A stretch of DNA of 9,218 bases, taken from positions 1 through 9,218 of the forward strand of contig CALGGT010000003.1 in the NCBI GenBank assembly GCA_937915825.1, in the 5' to 3' direction. The notes below the pieces were generated by a model. The model was not told the origin of the DNA and ran no database searches. It saw only the letters and a list, made by a program, of their open reading frames with translations. The position numbers were made by a program, and so were the translations under genes. Below, one piece after another: positions 1 through 5,709 of this stretch. The DNA is from an uncultured Eubacterium sp. Lineage in GTDB: Bacteria; Bacillota; Clostridia; Lachnospirales; Lachnospiraceae. Positions within the stretch are counted from its first letter, which is position 1; each line of letters opens with the position of its first letter.

Positions 1-2
1 AC

Positions 3-41
3 ACTCGCACTGATGGAACACCAGCGTCCATCAGTGCGAGT
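3..41. repeat. Perfect 15-bp inverted repeat (fold-back) at the left end
   Basis: Arm 3-17 (ACTCGCACTGATGGA) is the exact reverse complement of arm 27-41, with a 9-base loop (18-26). The right arm lies in the polynucleotide phosphorylase-like reading frame (minus strand). The left arm is the same sequence turned back on itself, and the protein similarity is lost there. A fold-back at the very edge of a contig suggests an amplification or assembly chimera rather than a natural terminator. There is no U-tract beside it. Confidence 0.85.
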
Positions 42-109
42 CTACCAGCACAAACGGTAGCCATCGATGAAGAACCATTAGACTCGAGAATCTGTGAAAC
101 CAGACGACC
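14..109 (-). pseudogene. pnp: Fragment of polynucleotide phosphorylase, fused to dxs (probable chimera)
   Basis: Read on the minus strand, this stretch encodes VSQILESNGSSSMATV followed by CAGRLALMDAGVP, with no stop. This is the highly conserved core block of the second RNase PH-like domain of polynucleotide phosphorylase, the 3'-5' phosphorolytic exoribonuclease of RNA decay. Only about 30 residues are present. Similarity stops near base 16, where the fold-back palindrome begins, and near base 109, just before dxs sequence starts on the opposite strand. The ATVCAG wording recalls Bacteroidota-type enzymes, from memory only. Codon use (GGT, GCT, GTT, TCT/TCA) differs from the GGA- and TCC-rich genes to the right, which suggests another source. 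The identification is solid. Whether the junction exists in a real genome is doubtful. Confidence 0.8.
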
Positions 110-115
110 AACGCC

Positions 116-1438
116 CTGGGGCGTATGCGAACCAATAAAAAATATAACGAATTGAAATCCGGAATTGAAGGGGCTTTGGATAAGATCCCCAACGTGGGTG
201 TTCCCATGGCAGAGGCCATTAAGAATACCAAGAATTCCCTAAAGCACCTGTTGGTGCCGGGGATGTTTTTTGAAGAGCTGGGAATCATCTACATCGGACC
301 GATCAACGGTCATGATATCCGCCAGGTGTATGAGGCATTAGAGGCGGCGTCCCGTATTAAGAATCGTCCGGTTTTGATCCATTGCTTAACGAAAAAAGGA
401 AAGGGATATCCTCCGGCCGAGGAGAATCCGTCCCGTTTTCACGGAGTAGCGCCCTTTTCCATAAAGACCGGAGAACCCTATGAGAAGCCGGCTCGTTCCT
501 ATACCAAGGTTTTTGGTGAGTGGCTGTTGAACAAGGGAAAGACCCATACAGATCTGGTATCGGTGTGCGCGGCTATGCCCGATGGAACCGGCGTAAGAAA
601 ATTTGCTGAAATCTATCCGGAGCGATTCTTTGATGTAGGAATCGCGGAGGAGCATGCGGTTACCTTCGCGGCTGGTCTTGCCAAAGGGGGATTGAAGCCG
701 GTTGTATCGGTTTATTCCACATTTTTGCAGCGGGCTTACGACGAAATGATCCACGATGTTTGTTTGAATCAATTGCCGGTGATCTTTGCCGTGGATCATT
801 GTGGCATTGTGCCGGGAGACGGGGAAACCCACCAGGGAATCTTCGACCTGTCTTATTTAACTTCCATGCCCAATATGGAAGTGTTGTCGCCCATGAACGA
901 GGAAGATTTAAAGATGGCCCTTGATTATGCCTATGAACAGCAGGGGCCGGTGGCGGTGCGTTATCCCAAGGATTCTGTGGAGGAAGGGGTTTCTTACTGG
1001 AAGAAAGATGAGAGTCTTCCGGATTATCTTACATCCCGCACCTTATGTCTCAAAGAGGGAAAAGGACAGGATATCTGTATCTTTGCCGCCGGAAATATGA
1101 TCCGTGATGTATTAGAAGCGGCGGAGATCGTGGAAAAAGAAGGACTAGGCGTTACGGTTTTGGATCTTCGTGTTGTGAAACCGCTGGATCGTAAGACGAT
1201 TGTAGAATATGCAAGAAACCATACGATGACGGTAACGGTAGAGGACTCCTTGGAAAGCGGAGGCTTAGGCATTCAGATCGAGGGGATCTTACAAGATGCC
1301 AAAGTTACCAATTCAAGCCGGTTGCGAATTTCATTAGGAGATCAATTTATTCCCCATGGAGACCGGAAGGAGTTAAAAAAATACTACGGATTGGACGGGG
1401 AAGGAATGGCCAAACAGATCCTGACTGCCTATGAATGA
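116..1438 (+). CDS. dxs: 1-deoxy-D-xylulose-5-phosphate synthase, 5' truncated
   Basis: DXS condenses pyruvate and D-glyceraldehyde 3-phosphate, using thiamine diphosphate, in the first step of the MEP isoprenoid pathway in the cytoplasm. About 440 residues remain of the usual 620 or so. The N-terminal thiamine-diphosphate domain with its GDG motif is missing. Similarity starts at LGRMRTN (116), so the ATG at 125 is internal and not the real start. Counting from that ATG, visible landmarks are VPGMFFEELG, YIGPINGHD, the TKKGKGY loop, the catalytic glutamate of GIAEEHAV (E175), YSTFLQRAYDE and GDGETHQGIFDLSYL. Two positions are odd: the usual DRAG motif reads DHCG (H225), and YPRG reads YPKD (K282). 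These match E. coli R420 and R478, which contact the phosphorylated substrate. The family call is certain, but full activity is not. tlyA follows as usual in Clostridia. Confidence 0.95.
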   Translation: MGRMRTNKKYNELKSGIEGALDKIPNVGVPMAEAIKNTKNSLKHLLVPGMFFEELGIIYIGPINGHDIRQVYEALEAASRIKNRPVLIHCLTKKGKGYPPAEENPSRFHGVAPFSIKTGEPYEKPARSYTKVFGEWLLNKGKTHTDLVSVCAAMPDGTGVRKFAEIYPERFFDVGIAEEHAVTFAAGLAKGGLKPVVSVYSTFLQRAYDEMIHDVCLNQLPVIFAVDHCGIVPGDGETHQGIFDLSYLTSMPNMEVLSPMNEEDLKMALDYAYEQQGPVAVRYPKDSVEEGVSYWKKDESLPDYLTSRTLCLKEGKGQDICIFAAGNMIRDVLEAAEIVEKEGLGVTVLDLRVVKPLDRKTIVEYARNHTMTVTVEDSLESGGLGIQIEGILQDAKVTNSSRLRISLGDQFIPHGDRKELKKYYGLDGEGMAKQILTAYE

Positions 1439-1452
1439 TGCAAACCTAAGAA

Positions 1453-1490
1453 CCATTGGAACCGCTGAAACCACAGGATCAATGAAAATC
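1453..1490. repeat. Degenerate CCANGGATC-type repeat, locus A (dxs-tlyA gap)
   Basis: Two degenerate units lie in the gap between the dxs stop and the likely tlyA start: CCATTGGAACCGCTGAAA at 1453 and CCACAGGATCAATGAAAA at 1471. They resemble the clearer copies at 3622-3689 and 5520-5610 (CCANGGATC, then A-rich, then CCGG or GAAA). The frame is open through them, so an upstream tlyA start at 1431 is possible but not favoured. This is a weak member of the proposed family. Confidence 0.35.
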
Positions 1491-1508
1491 GCTCATGGGG
1501 ATAAGAGT

Positions 1509-2321
1509 ATGGACAAAGAACGTTTGGATGTGTTATTGGTGAATCAGGGTTTCTGTTCTTCCCGTGAAAAGGCAAAGGCGCAGATCAAGGCAGGACATGT
1601 GCGGGTAGCAGGGAAAACGGTTACAAAACCCGGGGAGAAAGTGGATCCTACCCAGGAGATTCAGGTGACAGAAAAGGAAAAATACGTAAGTCGCGGCGGT
1701 TATAAGCTGGAGCGGGGGATTCAGAGTTTTTCCCTTAAACTACAGGGAATGACCTGTATGGATGTAGGAGCTTCCACCGGAGGATTTACCGATTGTATGC
1801 TACAACAGGGCGCGCAAAAGGTTGTCGCCGTGGATGTGGGAAGATGTCAGCTGGCGGATGTATTAAGAGAAGATCCCCGGGTGGTATCTTTCGAAGAGAC
1901 CAACATTAAGGATTTAAGCCCGGAACAGATCCTGGAAAAAATGGACTTTATCAGCGTTGACGTATCCTTTATTTCCTTAGAAAAAGTACTTCCTTTTGTG
2001 CATTCTTTTTTAAAGGAAAACGGTCAGGTACTGGCCTTGATCAAACCTCAATTTGAAGCGGGAAGAGCGGCGCTTACGAAAAAGGGCGTTGTAAAAAATG
2101 ACAACATTCGCAGGAAAGTCTTAGCGAATTTGTTCGAGCGGATTCCCCGTTTGAACTTTGACGTGCTGGGGGTGGATTTCTCCCCGATCAAAGGACCGGA
2201 GGGGAATTTCGAATTTCTTATCTTATTAAAGAAAAAAAATAGCCCGGGCGGGTGCCTGTGCGGGGATCCGGACACCCTGGCAAAAACAGTGATGGAACAG
2301 GCAAGGAGGGAATTACCTTGA
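1509..2321 (+). CDS. tlyA: TlyA family rRNA 2'-O-methyltransferase
   Basis: TlyA methylates ribose 2'-OH groups of rRNA with S-adenosylmethionine. In mycobacteria it acts on 16S and 23S rRNA and affects capreomycin sensitivity; some homologues were annotated as haemolysins. The start at 1509 gives 270 residues, the usual family size, and begins MDKERLDVLL, where the S4 RNA-binding domain starts (about 1-60). An FtsJ-like fold follows with the SAM loop DVGASTGGFTD (85-95). The K-D-K-E catalytic tetrad is present as K66 (SRGGYKLE), D151 (SVDVSFISL), K179 (IKPQFEAGR) and E235 (GPEGNFEF). GGGG at 1497-1500 is a plausible ribosome binding site. An alternative ATG at 1431 overlaps dxs and would add 26 unconserved residues without a good binding site. 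The stop overlaps the nadK start by 4 bases. Confidence 0.95.
   Translation: MDKERLDVLLVNQGFCSSREKAKAQIKAGHVRVAGKTVTKPGEKVDPTQEIQVTEKEKYVSRGGYKLERGIQSFSLKLQGMTCMDVGASTGGFTDCMLQQGAQKVVAVDVGRCQLADVLREDPRVVSFEETNIKDLSPEQILEKMDFISVDVSFISLEKVLPFVHSFLKENGQVLALIKPQFEAGRAALTKKGVVKNDNIRRKVLANLFERIPRLNFDVLGVDFSPIKGPEGNFEFLILLKKKNSPGGCLCGDPDTLAKTVMEQARRELP
2303..2320 (+). promoter_or_regulatory. Strong ribosome binding site deciding a TTG start for nadK
   Basis: AAGGAGGG at 2303-2310, then 7 bases, then TTG at 2318-2320. The site lies inside the end of tlyA, and the TTG overlaps the tlyA TGA stop. No ATG in this frame lies near this site, so the initiation codon is very likely TTG. Confidence 0.85.
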
Positions 2322-3154
2322 AGATTGCAATCCTGGTAAATACGGAGCAAGACAAAGAACTTAAAACCACGGAATTTATAAGAAAATATTTGGAAGACCA
2401 CGATCAGAGGGTTACCGTTTCCGATTATACAACCCCGTTTTTACAGGAGGATCAGCCGGATTTTGCTTTGGTGCTTGGGGGGGATGGAACCTGGCTTCAG
2501 GTGTCCAAACATATGGCAGATCTGGAGGTTCCCATTCTGGGTGTGAATTTAGGAACCCTTGGATTTTTATCGGATGTGGAGCAGGGAGAAGAGTCAGAAC
2601 TTACCAAATGGTTGAATGATATCATTGAGGGAAATTATCAGGTTCAAGACCAAATGATTTTATCTACAGAAGTAGTAAGAGGAGAAGAGGTGATTGGAAC
2701 CGGAATCGCCCTAAATGATGTAATCCTTGGAAAGAAAGAATTTGGACATTTAATTTCCCTGGATTTAAAGATCGATCAAAAAGAAATTGACTGCTATAAG
2801 GGGGATGGAGTGATCGTGGCAACCCCCATGGGGAGCACGGCGTATAATCTATCCGCCGGGGGACCGATCATCTCCCATGATGTACCGGCGTTTGCCATTA
2901 CTCCCATCTGTGTACATTCCTTGTACCAGCGAAGTATGGTGATCGCCGCCAATCGTGAGGTGGAGGTATCCTTATCTCCTGGAAAAGGAAATTACAAGGA
3001 ATTGGCTACGGTGCGTCTGGATGGAAAAGAATTGTGTGAGATCCAAAAAGGCGACCGGGTCCGGATCCGGGAATATGGCGTAGCGCTTCATGTGATCCGG
3101 GGTCGCGATTGGGATTTCTATCAGAATATCCGCCGGAAGCTGATCAAGAATTAA
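2318..3154 (+). CDS. nadK: NAD kinase (ATP-NAD kinase)
   Basis: The enzyme phosphorylates NAD to NADP in the cytoplasm and is the only de novo source of NADP. The start is TTG at 2318 (MKIAILVN), chosen because AAGGAGGG (2303-2310) lies 7 bases upstream and because NAD kinases begin with this beta strand. A GTG at 2252 would add 22 residues unlike the family. Length is 278 residues, which is normal. Motifs: GGDG with the catalytic aspartate D56 (LGGDGTW), N133-D134 (ALNDVIL, usually NE), and the nucleotide-binding block DGVIVATPMGSTAY (163-176) followed by SAGGPII. M171 stands where T or S is usual, and PICVHSL replaces the common PICPHSL. The TTGA overlap with tlyA suggests translational coupling. 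Confidence 0.96.
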   Translation: MKIAILVNTEQDKELKTTEFIRKYLEDHDQRVTVSDYTTPFLQEDQPDFALVLGGDGTWLQVSKHMADLEVPILGVNLGTLGFLSDVEQGEESELTKWLNDIIEGNYQVQDQMILSTEVVRGEEVIGTGIALNDVILGKKEFGHLISLDLKIDQKEIDCYKGDGVIVATPMGSTAYNLSAGGPIISHDVPAFAITPICVHSLYQRSMVIAANREVEVSLSPGKGNYKELATVRLDGKELCEIQKGDRVRIREYGVALHVIRGRDWDFYQNIRRKLIKN

Positions 3155-3196
3155 TGAGAGGGCTGTGAATCGAAACAACGGAAGAGAGTGGAGTCC

Positions 3197-3634
3197 ATGA
3201 AGGAAAAAAGACAAAAGAAAATTCTGGAGATCATCGCCGAACGGGTGGTGGAAACCCAGGAGGAGTTGGCAAGACTTCTGGAAGAAGAAGGGTTTGTGGT
3301 AACACAGGCTACGATTTCCAGAGACATTAAAGAACTAAATCTCCGTAAAGTACCCTCTTCCAATGGCGGAAGCGGATACCGGGGAAGTGTCAGCGAGGGG
3401 GCGCCTCCCATGTTAAAGGACGCGATCCTCCACATTGAATCGGCGGAGAATCTCTTGATCATTCAAACGGTCAGTGGCATGGCCATGGCAGTCGCTGCCA
3501 ACGTGGACAGCATGAAGATTCCCAACGTGGTAGGAACCATCGCCGGCGATGATACGATTTTTTGCGCCATTAAGAAAAAAGAACACGTCGGGGACGTGAT
3601 GGCCCGTATGGAAGGTTGGATCCAAGGATCCTAG
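3197..3634 (+). CDS. argR: Arginine repressor ArgR
   Basis: ArgR is a hexameric, arginine-responsive DNA-binding protein that represses arginine synthesis genes and often activates catabolic ones. The ATG at 3197 gives 145 residues, against about 150 for the family, beginning MKEKRQKKILEII. A GTG at 3188 would add only three residues. The N-terminal winged helix covers about 1-70, with the recognition helix in ATISRDIKEL (38-47). The C-terminal domain for oligomerisation and arginine binding carries GTIAGDDTIF (113-122), where the D118-D119 pair contacts arginine. It follows nadK after 42 bases, probably in the same transcript. The last codons (WIQGS, stop) lie in a degenerate repeat, so the C-terminus may be altered. 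recN, the common next gene in Clostridia, is absent here. Confidence 0.95.
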   Translation: MKEKRQKKILEIIAERVVETQEELARLLEEEGFVVTQATISRDIKELNLRKVPSSNGGSGYRGSVSEGAPPMLKDAILHIESAENLLIIQTVSGMAMAVAANVDSMKIPNVVGTIAGDDTIFCAIKKKEHVGDVMARMEGWIQGS

Positions 3635-3689
3635 TCCGGGTGAAAAACCGGATCCAGGGATTGTAAAAAAACCGGATTCAAGGATCGTG
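3622..3689. repeat. Degenerate CCANGGATC-type repeat, locus B (argR 3' end)
   Basis: Three related units are CCAAGGATC (3622), CCAGGGATT (3654) and TCAAGGATC (3678), with AAAAACCGG between them. The clearest pair, 3643-3664 and 3667-3688, matches at 19 of 22 positions with a 24-base period. The first unit lies inside the last codons of argR and includes the stop (GGATCCTAG). The array ends at the ribosome binding site of the next gene. Confidence 0.65.
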
Positions 3690-3702
3690 AAAGGAGAATG
3701 GC

Positions 3703-4125
3703 ATGAGTAAGAGAATTGCCTATGTTCTGCTGCAATGTACCTGGGGGATGTTTCAAAGTTTCCTGGGCGGCTTGATCTTTTTGATCACGATCTCTTCTCC
3801 CCATGAATGTTATCGCGGGTGTATCGTGACCAGATGGAGGCTTAATCAGGGTTTAAGTACTGGGCTTTTTATTTTTATTCCCCGGGCAGATACCGCAGAG
3901 ATCCGGCAAATGCGGGTTCATGAATATGGACATACCATTCAATCCCTGATATTGGGGCCGTTGTATTTGCCTGTGATCGGCATTCCTTCCGCGATCTGGT
4001 GCATGCTTCCTTTTTTTGTACATTTAAGGGAGAAAAAGGCGATCGCCTATACTTCCTTTTTTATTGAAGGTTCTGCCAGTAAATGGGGAGAGAAAGTGAC
4101 GAAAGAAGAGGCTTTGTGGAATTGA
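3703..4125 (+). CDS. Small membrane protein with HEYGH motif (unknown function)
   Basis: This gene encodes 140 residues, starting at ATG 3703 behind AAAGGAG (3690-3696). Residues 7-30 form one hydrophobic membrane segment and about 82-105 a second (GPLYLPVIGIPSAIW). Just before the second lies VHEYGHTIQS, an HExxH-type metal-binding motif (H73, E74, H77). E122, in SFFIEGSASKWGE near the C-terminus, is a candidate third ligand. I recall similar uncharacterised proteins in Bacillota and Bacteroidota with HEYGH followed by LGPLYL and a C-terminal FYTEKWA-like block, but I know no established function. It could be a small membrane metallopeptidase or a metal-binding scaffold, and activity is not shown. 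It probably belongs to the argR transcript, since no promoter is visible before it. The next gene has its own promoter. Confidence 0.85.
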   Translation: MSKRIAYVLLQCTWGMFQSFLGGLIFLITISSPHECYRGCIVTRWRLNQGLSTGLFIFIPRADTAEIRQMRVHEYGHTIQSLILGPLYLPVIGIPSAIWCMLPFFVHLREKKAIAYTSFFIEGSASKWGEKVTKEEALWN

Positions 4126-4137
4126 AGGAACTTATCA

Positions 4138-4167
4138 TTGACAATTCCAGGGGGTTTGGGGTACAAT
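4138..4167 (+). promoter_or_regulatory. Sigma-A type promoter for yebC
   Basis: TTGACA at 4138-4143 is a perfect -35 box and TACAAT at 4162-4167 matches 5 of 6 of the -10 box, with an 18-base spacer. Transcription should start near 4174, giving a leader of about 26 bases that holds AAAGGAGG (4184-4191). Confidence 0.85.
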
Positions 4168-4199
4168 GGTTGAGTGAAAGATGAAAGGAGGCTTTTTTC

Positions 4200-4928
4200 A
4201 TGTCAGGACATTCGAAATTTGCCAATATTAAACATAAAAAAGAAAAAAATGATGCCAAGCGTGGAAAGATCTTTACCGTCATCGGTCGTGAGATTGCGGT
4301 AGCGGTGAAGGAAGGAGGGCCGGATCCCAATAATAACAGTAAATTAAGGGATGTGGTTGCCAAGGCGAAGGCAAACAATATGCCCAACGATACCATCGAA
4401 CGAGGGATCAAGAAGGCAGCGGGAAATGTGGACGCGGTCAATTACGTGGCGGCGACCTACGAAGGATATGGTCCCAATGGAACAGCCATTATCGTGGAAG
4501 CATTAACGGACAATAAAAACCGAACGGCTTCCAATGTAAGAAACGCCTTTACCAAAGGACATGGAAATGTAGGAACCACCGGTTGCGTCTCCTATATGTT
4601 CGATCAAAAAGGACAGATCATCATTGATAAGGAAGAATATGAAACCGATGCGGATGAATTTATGATGATGGCGTTGGACGCCGGCGCGGAGGATTTTATG
4701 GAAGAAGATGACAGCTATGAGATCCAAACCAGTCCGGATGACTTCAGTCAGGTAAGAGAAGCGTTGGAATCTGAGAATGTGCCCATGGCTCAGGCGGAAG
4801 TAACCATGATTCCTCAAAATTATGTGGAATTAACCTCCGAAGAGGATCTGAAAAACTTCAACCGCATCATCGATCTGTTGGATGAAGACGATGATGTGCA
4901 GGCAGTTTATCACAACGTAGATTTATAA
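4200..4928 (+). CDS. yebC: YebC/PmpR (TACO1) family translation factor
   Basis: The 242 residues match the usual length of about 240. The protein opens with the family signature MSGHSKFANIKHKKEK. It continues with the conserved blocks AKANNMPNDTIERGIKKAAG and YEGYGPNGTAIIVEALTDN, then NRTASNVRNAFTKGHGN. The acidic C-terminus ends in LLDEDDDVQAVYHNVDL. Members were long annotated as transcriptional regulators (PmpR in Pseudomonas). Mitochondrial TACO1 promotes translation, and recent bacterial work indicates that YebC relieves ribosome stalling at proline-rich stretches. I favour the translational role, by family only. The ribosome binding site AAAGGAGG lies 8 bases upstream. The gene has its own promoter and terminator, so it is a single-gene unit. 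It is not beside ruvC, its common neighbour in other bacteria. Confidence 0.95.
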   Translation: MSGHSKFANIKHKKEKNDAKRGKIFTVIGREIAVAVKEGGPDPNNNSKLRDVVAKAKANNMPNDTIERGIKKAAGNVDAVNYVAATYEGYGPNGTAIIVEALTDNKNRTASNVRNAFTKGHGNVGTTGCVSYMFDQKGQIIIDKEEYETDADEFMMMALDAGAEDFMEEDDSYEIQTSPDDFSQVREALESENVPMAQAEVTMIPQNYVELTSEEDLKNFNRIIDLLDEDDDVQAVYHNVDL

Positions 4929-4947
4929 AAGACGAAACGAATCGATC

Positions 4948-4975
4948 AGGGACAAATTTTTTTGTCCCTTTTCTT
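4948..4975 (+). terminator. Rho-independent terminator after yebC
   Basis: Arm AGGGACAAA (4948-4956) pairs perfectly with TTTGTCCCT (4961-4969) around a TTTT loop, and a T-rich tail runs to 4975. It lies 19 bases after the yebC stop and separates yebC from recU. Confidence 0.88.
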
Positions 4976-5002
4976 ACATTTTACCGAATGAAGGGGAACA
5001 AC

Positions 5003-5551
5003 ATGGCAACATGGAAATCAAGGGGTTTGCGAGGTTCCTTGCTGGAGGATCTGATCAATCGCAGCAATGAAACCTATCTGGATAAGAAACTGGCGGTGAT
5101 CCAGAAAGTGCCGACACCCATCACGCCGGTGGAGATCGATGCCAGATCCAGACATATAACGTTGGCGTATTTTGATCACAAAAGTACGGTGGATTATATC
5201 GGAGTGGTACAGGGGATCCCGGTGTGTTTTGACGCCAAGGAGTGCAAGGAAAACCGGTTTCCGTTAGCCAATATTCATGAACATCAGATCCGGTTTATGA
5301 GAGCTTTTGAAGAGCAGGAGGGAGTGGCGTTCTTATTGATTTATTTTAAGAAGGCCGACCGCTTTCAATATTTGCCTTTAAGAGAGTTGGAGGTCTTTGT
5401 TAAAAGAATGGAAGACGGGGGCGTGAAAAGTTTTTCCCTGGATGAGTTGGATCCCAAATGGGAAATTTCCATTTATGGCGGAACTTCTCTGCATTATTTG
5501 GAGCAGATCAATCAGGATCTCATGGAACAACCAAGAAACCATGGATCGTAA
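5003..5551 (+). CDS. recU: Holliday junction resolvase RecU
   Basis: RecU cleaves four-way DNA junctions in recombination and repair in Bacillota, doing the job of RuvC in other phyla. The ATG at 5003 is chosen over 4988 because AAGGGG (4991-4996) sits 6 bases before it and because the family begins MATWKSRGLRGS. The protein has 182 residues. Conserved blocks are QKVPTPITP, SRHITLAYF, then STVDYIGVVQGIPVCFDAK and NIHEHQ. The PD-(D/E)xK nuclease core is visible as D64, D77 and K79, the same spacing as B. subtilis D88, E101, K103, with D in place of E. The tail MEQPRNHGS is encoded by degenerate repeats and may not be ancestral. The usual partner, the penicillin-binding protein gene ponA, is not next to it. 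I see no clear promoter between it and the yebC terminator. Confidence 0.94.
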   Translation: MATWKSRGLRGSLLEDLINRSNETYLDKKLAVIQKVPTPITPVEIDARSRHITLAYFDHKSTVDYIGVVQGIPVCFDAKECKENRFPLANIHEHQIRFMRAFEEQEGVAFLLIYFKKADRFQYLPLRELEVFVKRMEDGGVKSFSLDELDPKWEISIYGGTSLHYLEQINQDLMEQPRNHGS

Positions 5552-5610
5552 CCGGTCATAACCAGGAAGCCATGGATCAGAACCGGAAACCATGGATCCC
5601 AACCAAGAAA
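5520..5610. repeat. Degenerate CCANGGATC-type repeat, locus C (recU 3' end)
   Basis: Three exact copies of CCATGGATC start at 5539, 5570 and 5590. Each is followed by two variable bases, AACC and an A/G-rich spacer. A weaker copy (TCATGGAAC) starts at 5520. Intervals are 19, 31 and 20 bases; the longer one holds a partial extra copy (CATAACCAGG). The array begins inside the last codons of recU, includes its stop (GGATCGTAA), and ends just before the -35 box of argH. Confidence 0.75.
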
Positions 5611-5613
5611 GGA

Positions 5614-5642
5614 TTGATTATTTTCCGGGGGCATGTTACAAT
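5614..5642 (+). promoter_or_regulatory. Extended -10 promoter for argH
   Basis: TTGATT (5614-5619) is the -35 box and TACAAT (5637-5642) the -10 box, with a 17-base spacer. TG at 5634-5635, one base before the -10 box, makes it an extended -10 promoter. The start point should be near 5649, leaving a leader of about 60 bases. Confidence 0.8.
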
Positions 5643-5674
5643 TCTTACCGTAGGATCTGGAACATGTATCCCGG
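5625..5674. promoter_or_regulatory. Imperfect inverted repeat around the argH -10 box (possible operator)
   Basis: Left arm CCGGG-GG-CATGTT (5625-5637) is complementary to right arm AACATG-TAT-CCCGG (5661-5674) at 11 positions, broken by a short centre. The left arm runs into the -10 box and lies before the predicted transcription start. An RNA hairpin could therefore not form from both arms, and a DNA-level operator is the better reading. ArgR is an attractive candidate because argR is nearby, but the arms do not look like a classical ARG box. Confidence 0.4.
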
Positions 5675-5709
5675 AATATTGAAAAATACAGAACAAGGAG
5701 TGACTTTGC

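Noticed and set aside
3..41. Natural terminator or mobile-element end from the left palindrome
   Set aside because: One arm lies within a conserved pnp coding block and there is no T-run, transposase or target duplication. An artefactual fold-back fits better.
1431..1508. Upstream in-frame ATG for tlyA at 1431, overlapping the dxs stop
   Set aside because: The extra 26 residues are unlike the S4 domain start, no ribosome binding site lies close before it, and the stretch contains degenerate repeat units. It remains possible but is not preferred.
2252..2317. GTG start at 2252 for nadK
   Set aside because: It lies deep inside tlyA, adds residues foreign to NAD kinases, and the strong AAGGAGGG points to TTG 2318 instead.
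3622..3689. CRISPR array or tandem rRNA-like repeats at the argR end
   Set aside because: Units are short, degenerate and unevenly spaced, without unique spacers or cas genes.
3703..4125. Toxin-antitoxin or phage-defence role for the HEYGH protein
   Set aside because: No partner gene, nuclease or effector domain is nearby, and all neighbours are housekeeping genes.
5458..5682. Small open frame covering the recU end and the repeat array
   Set aside because: It is out of frame with recU, has no binding site or recognisable domain, and is created by the stop-free repeats.
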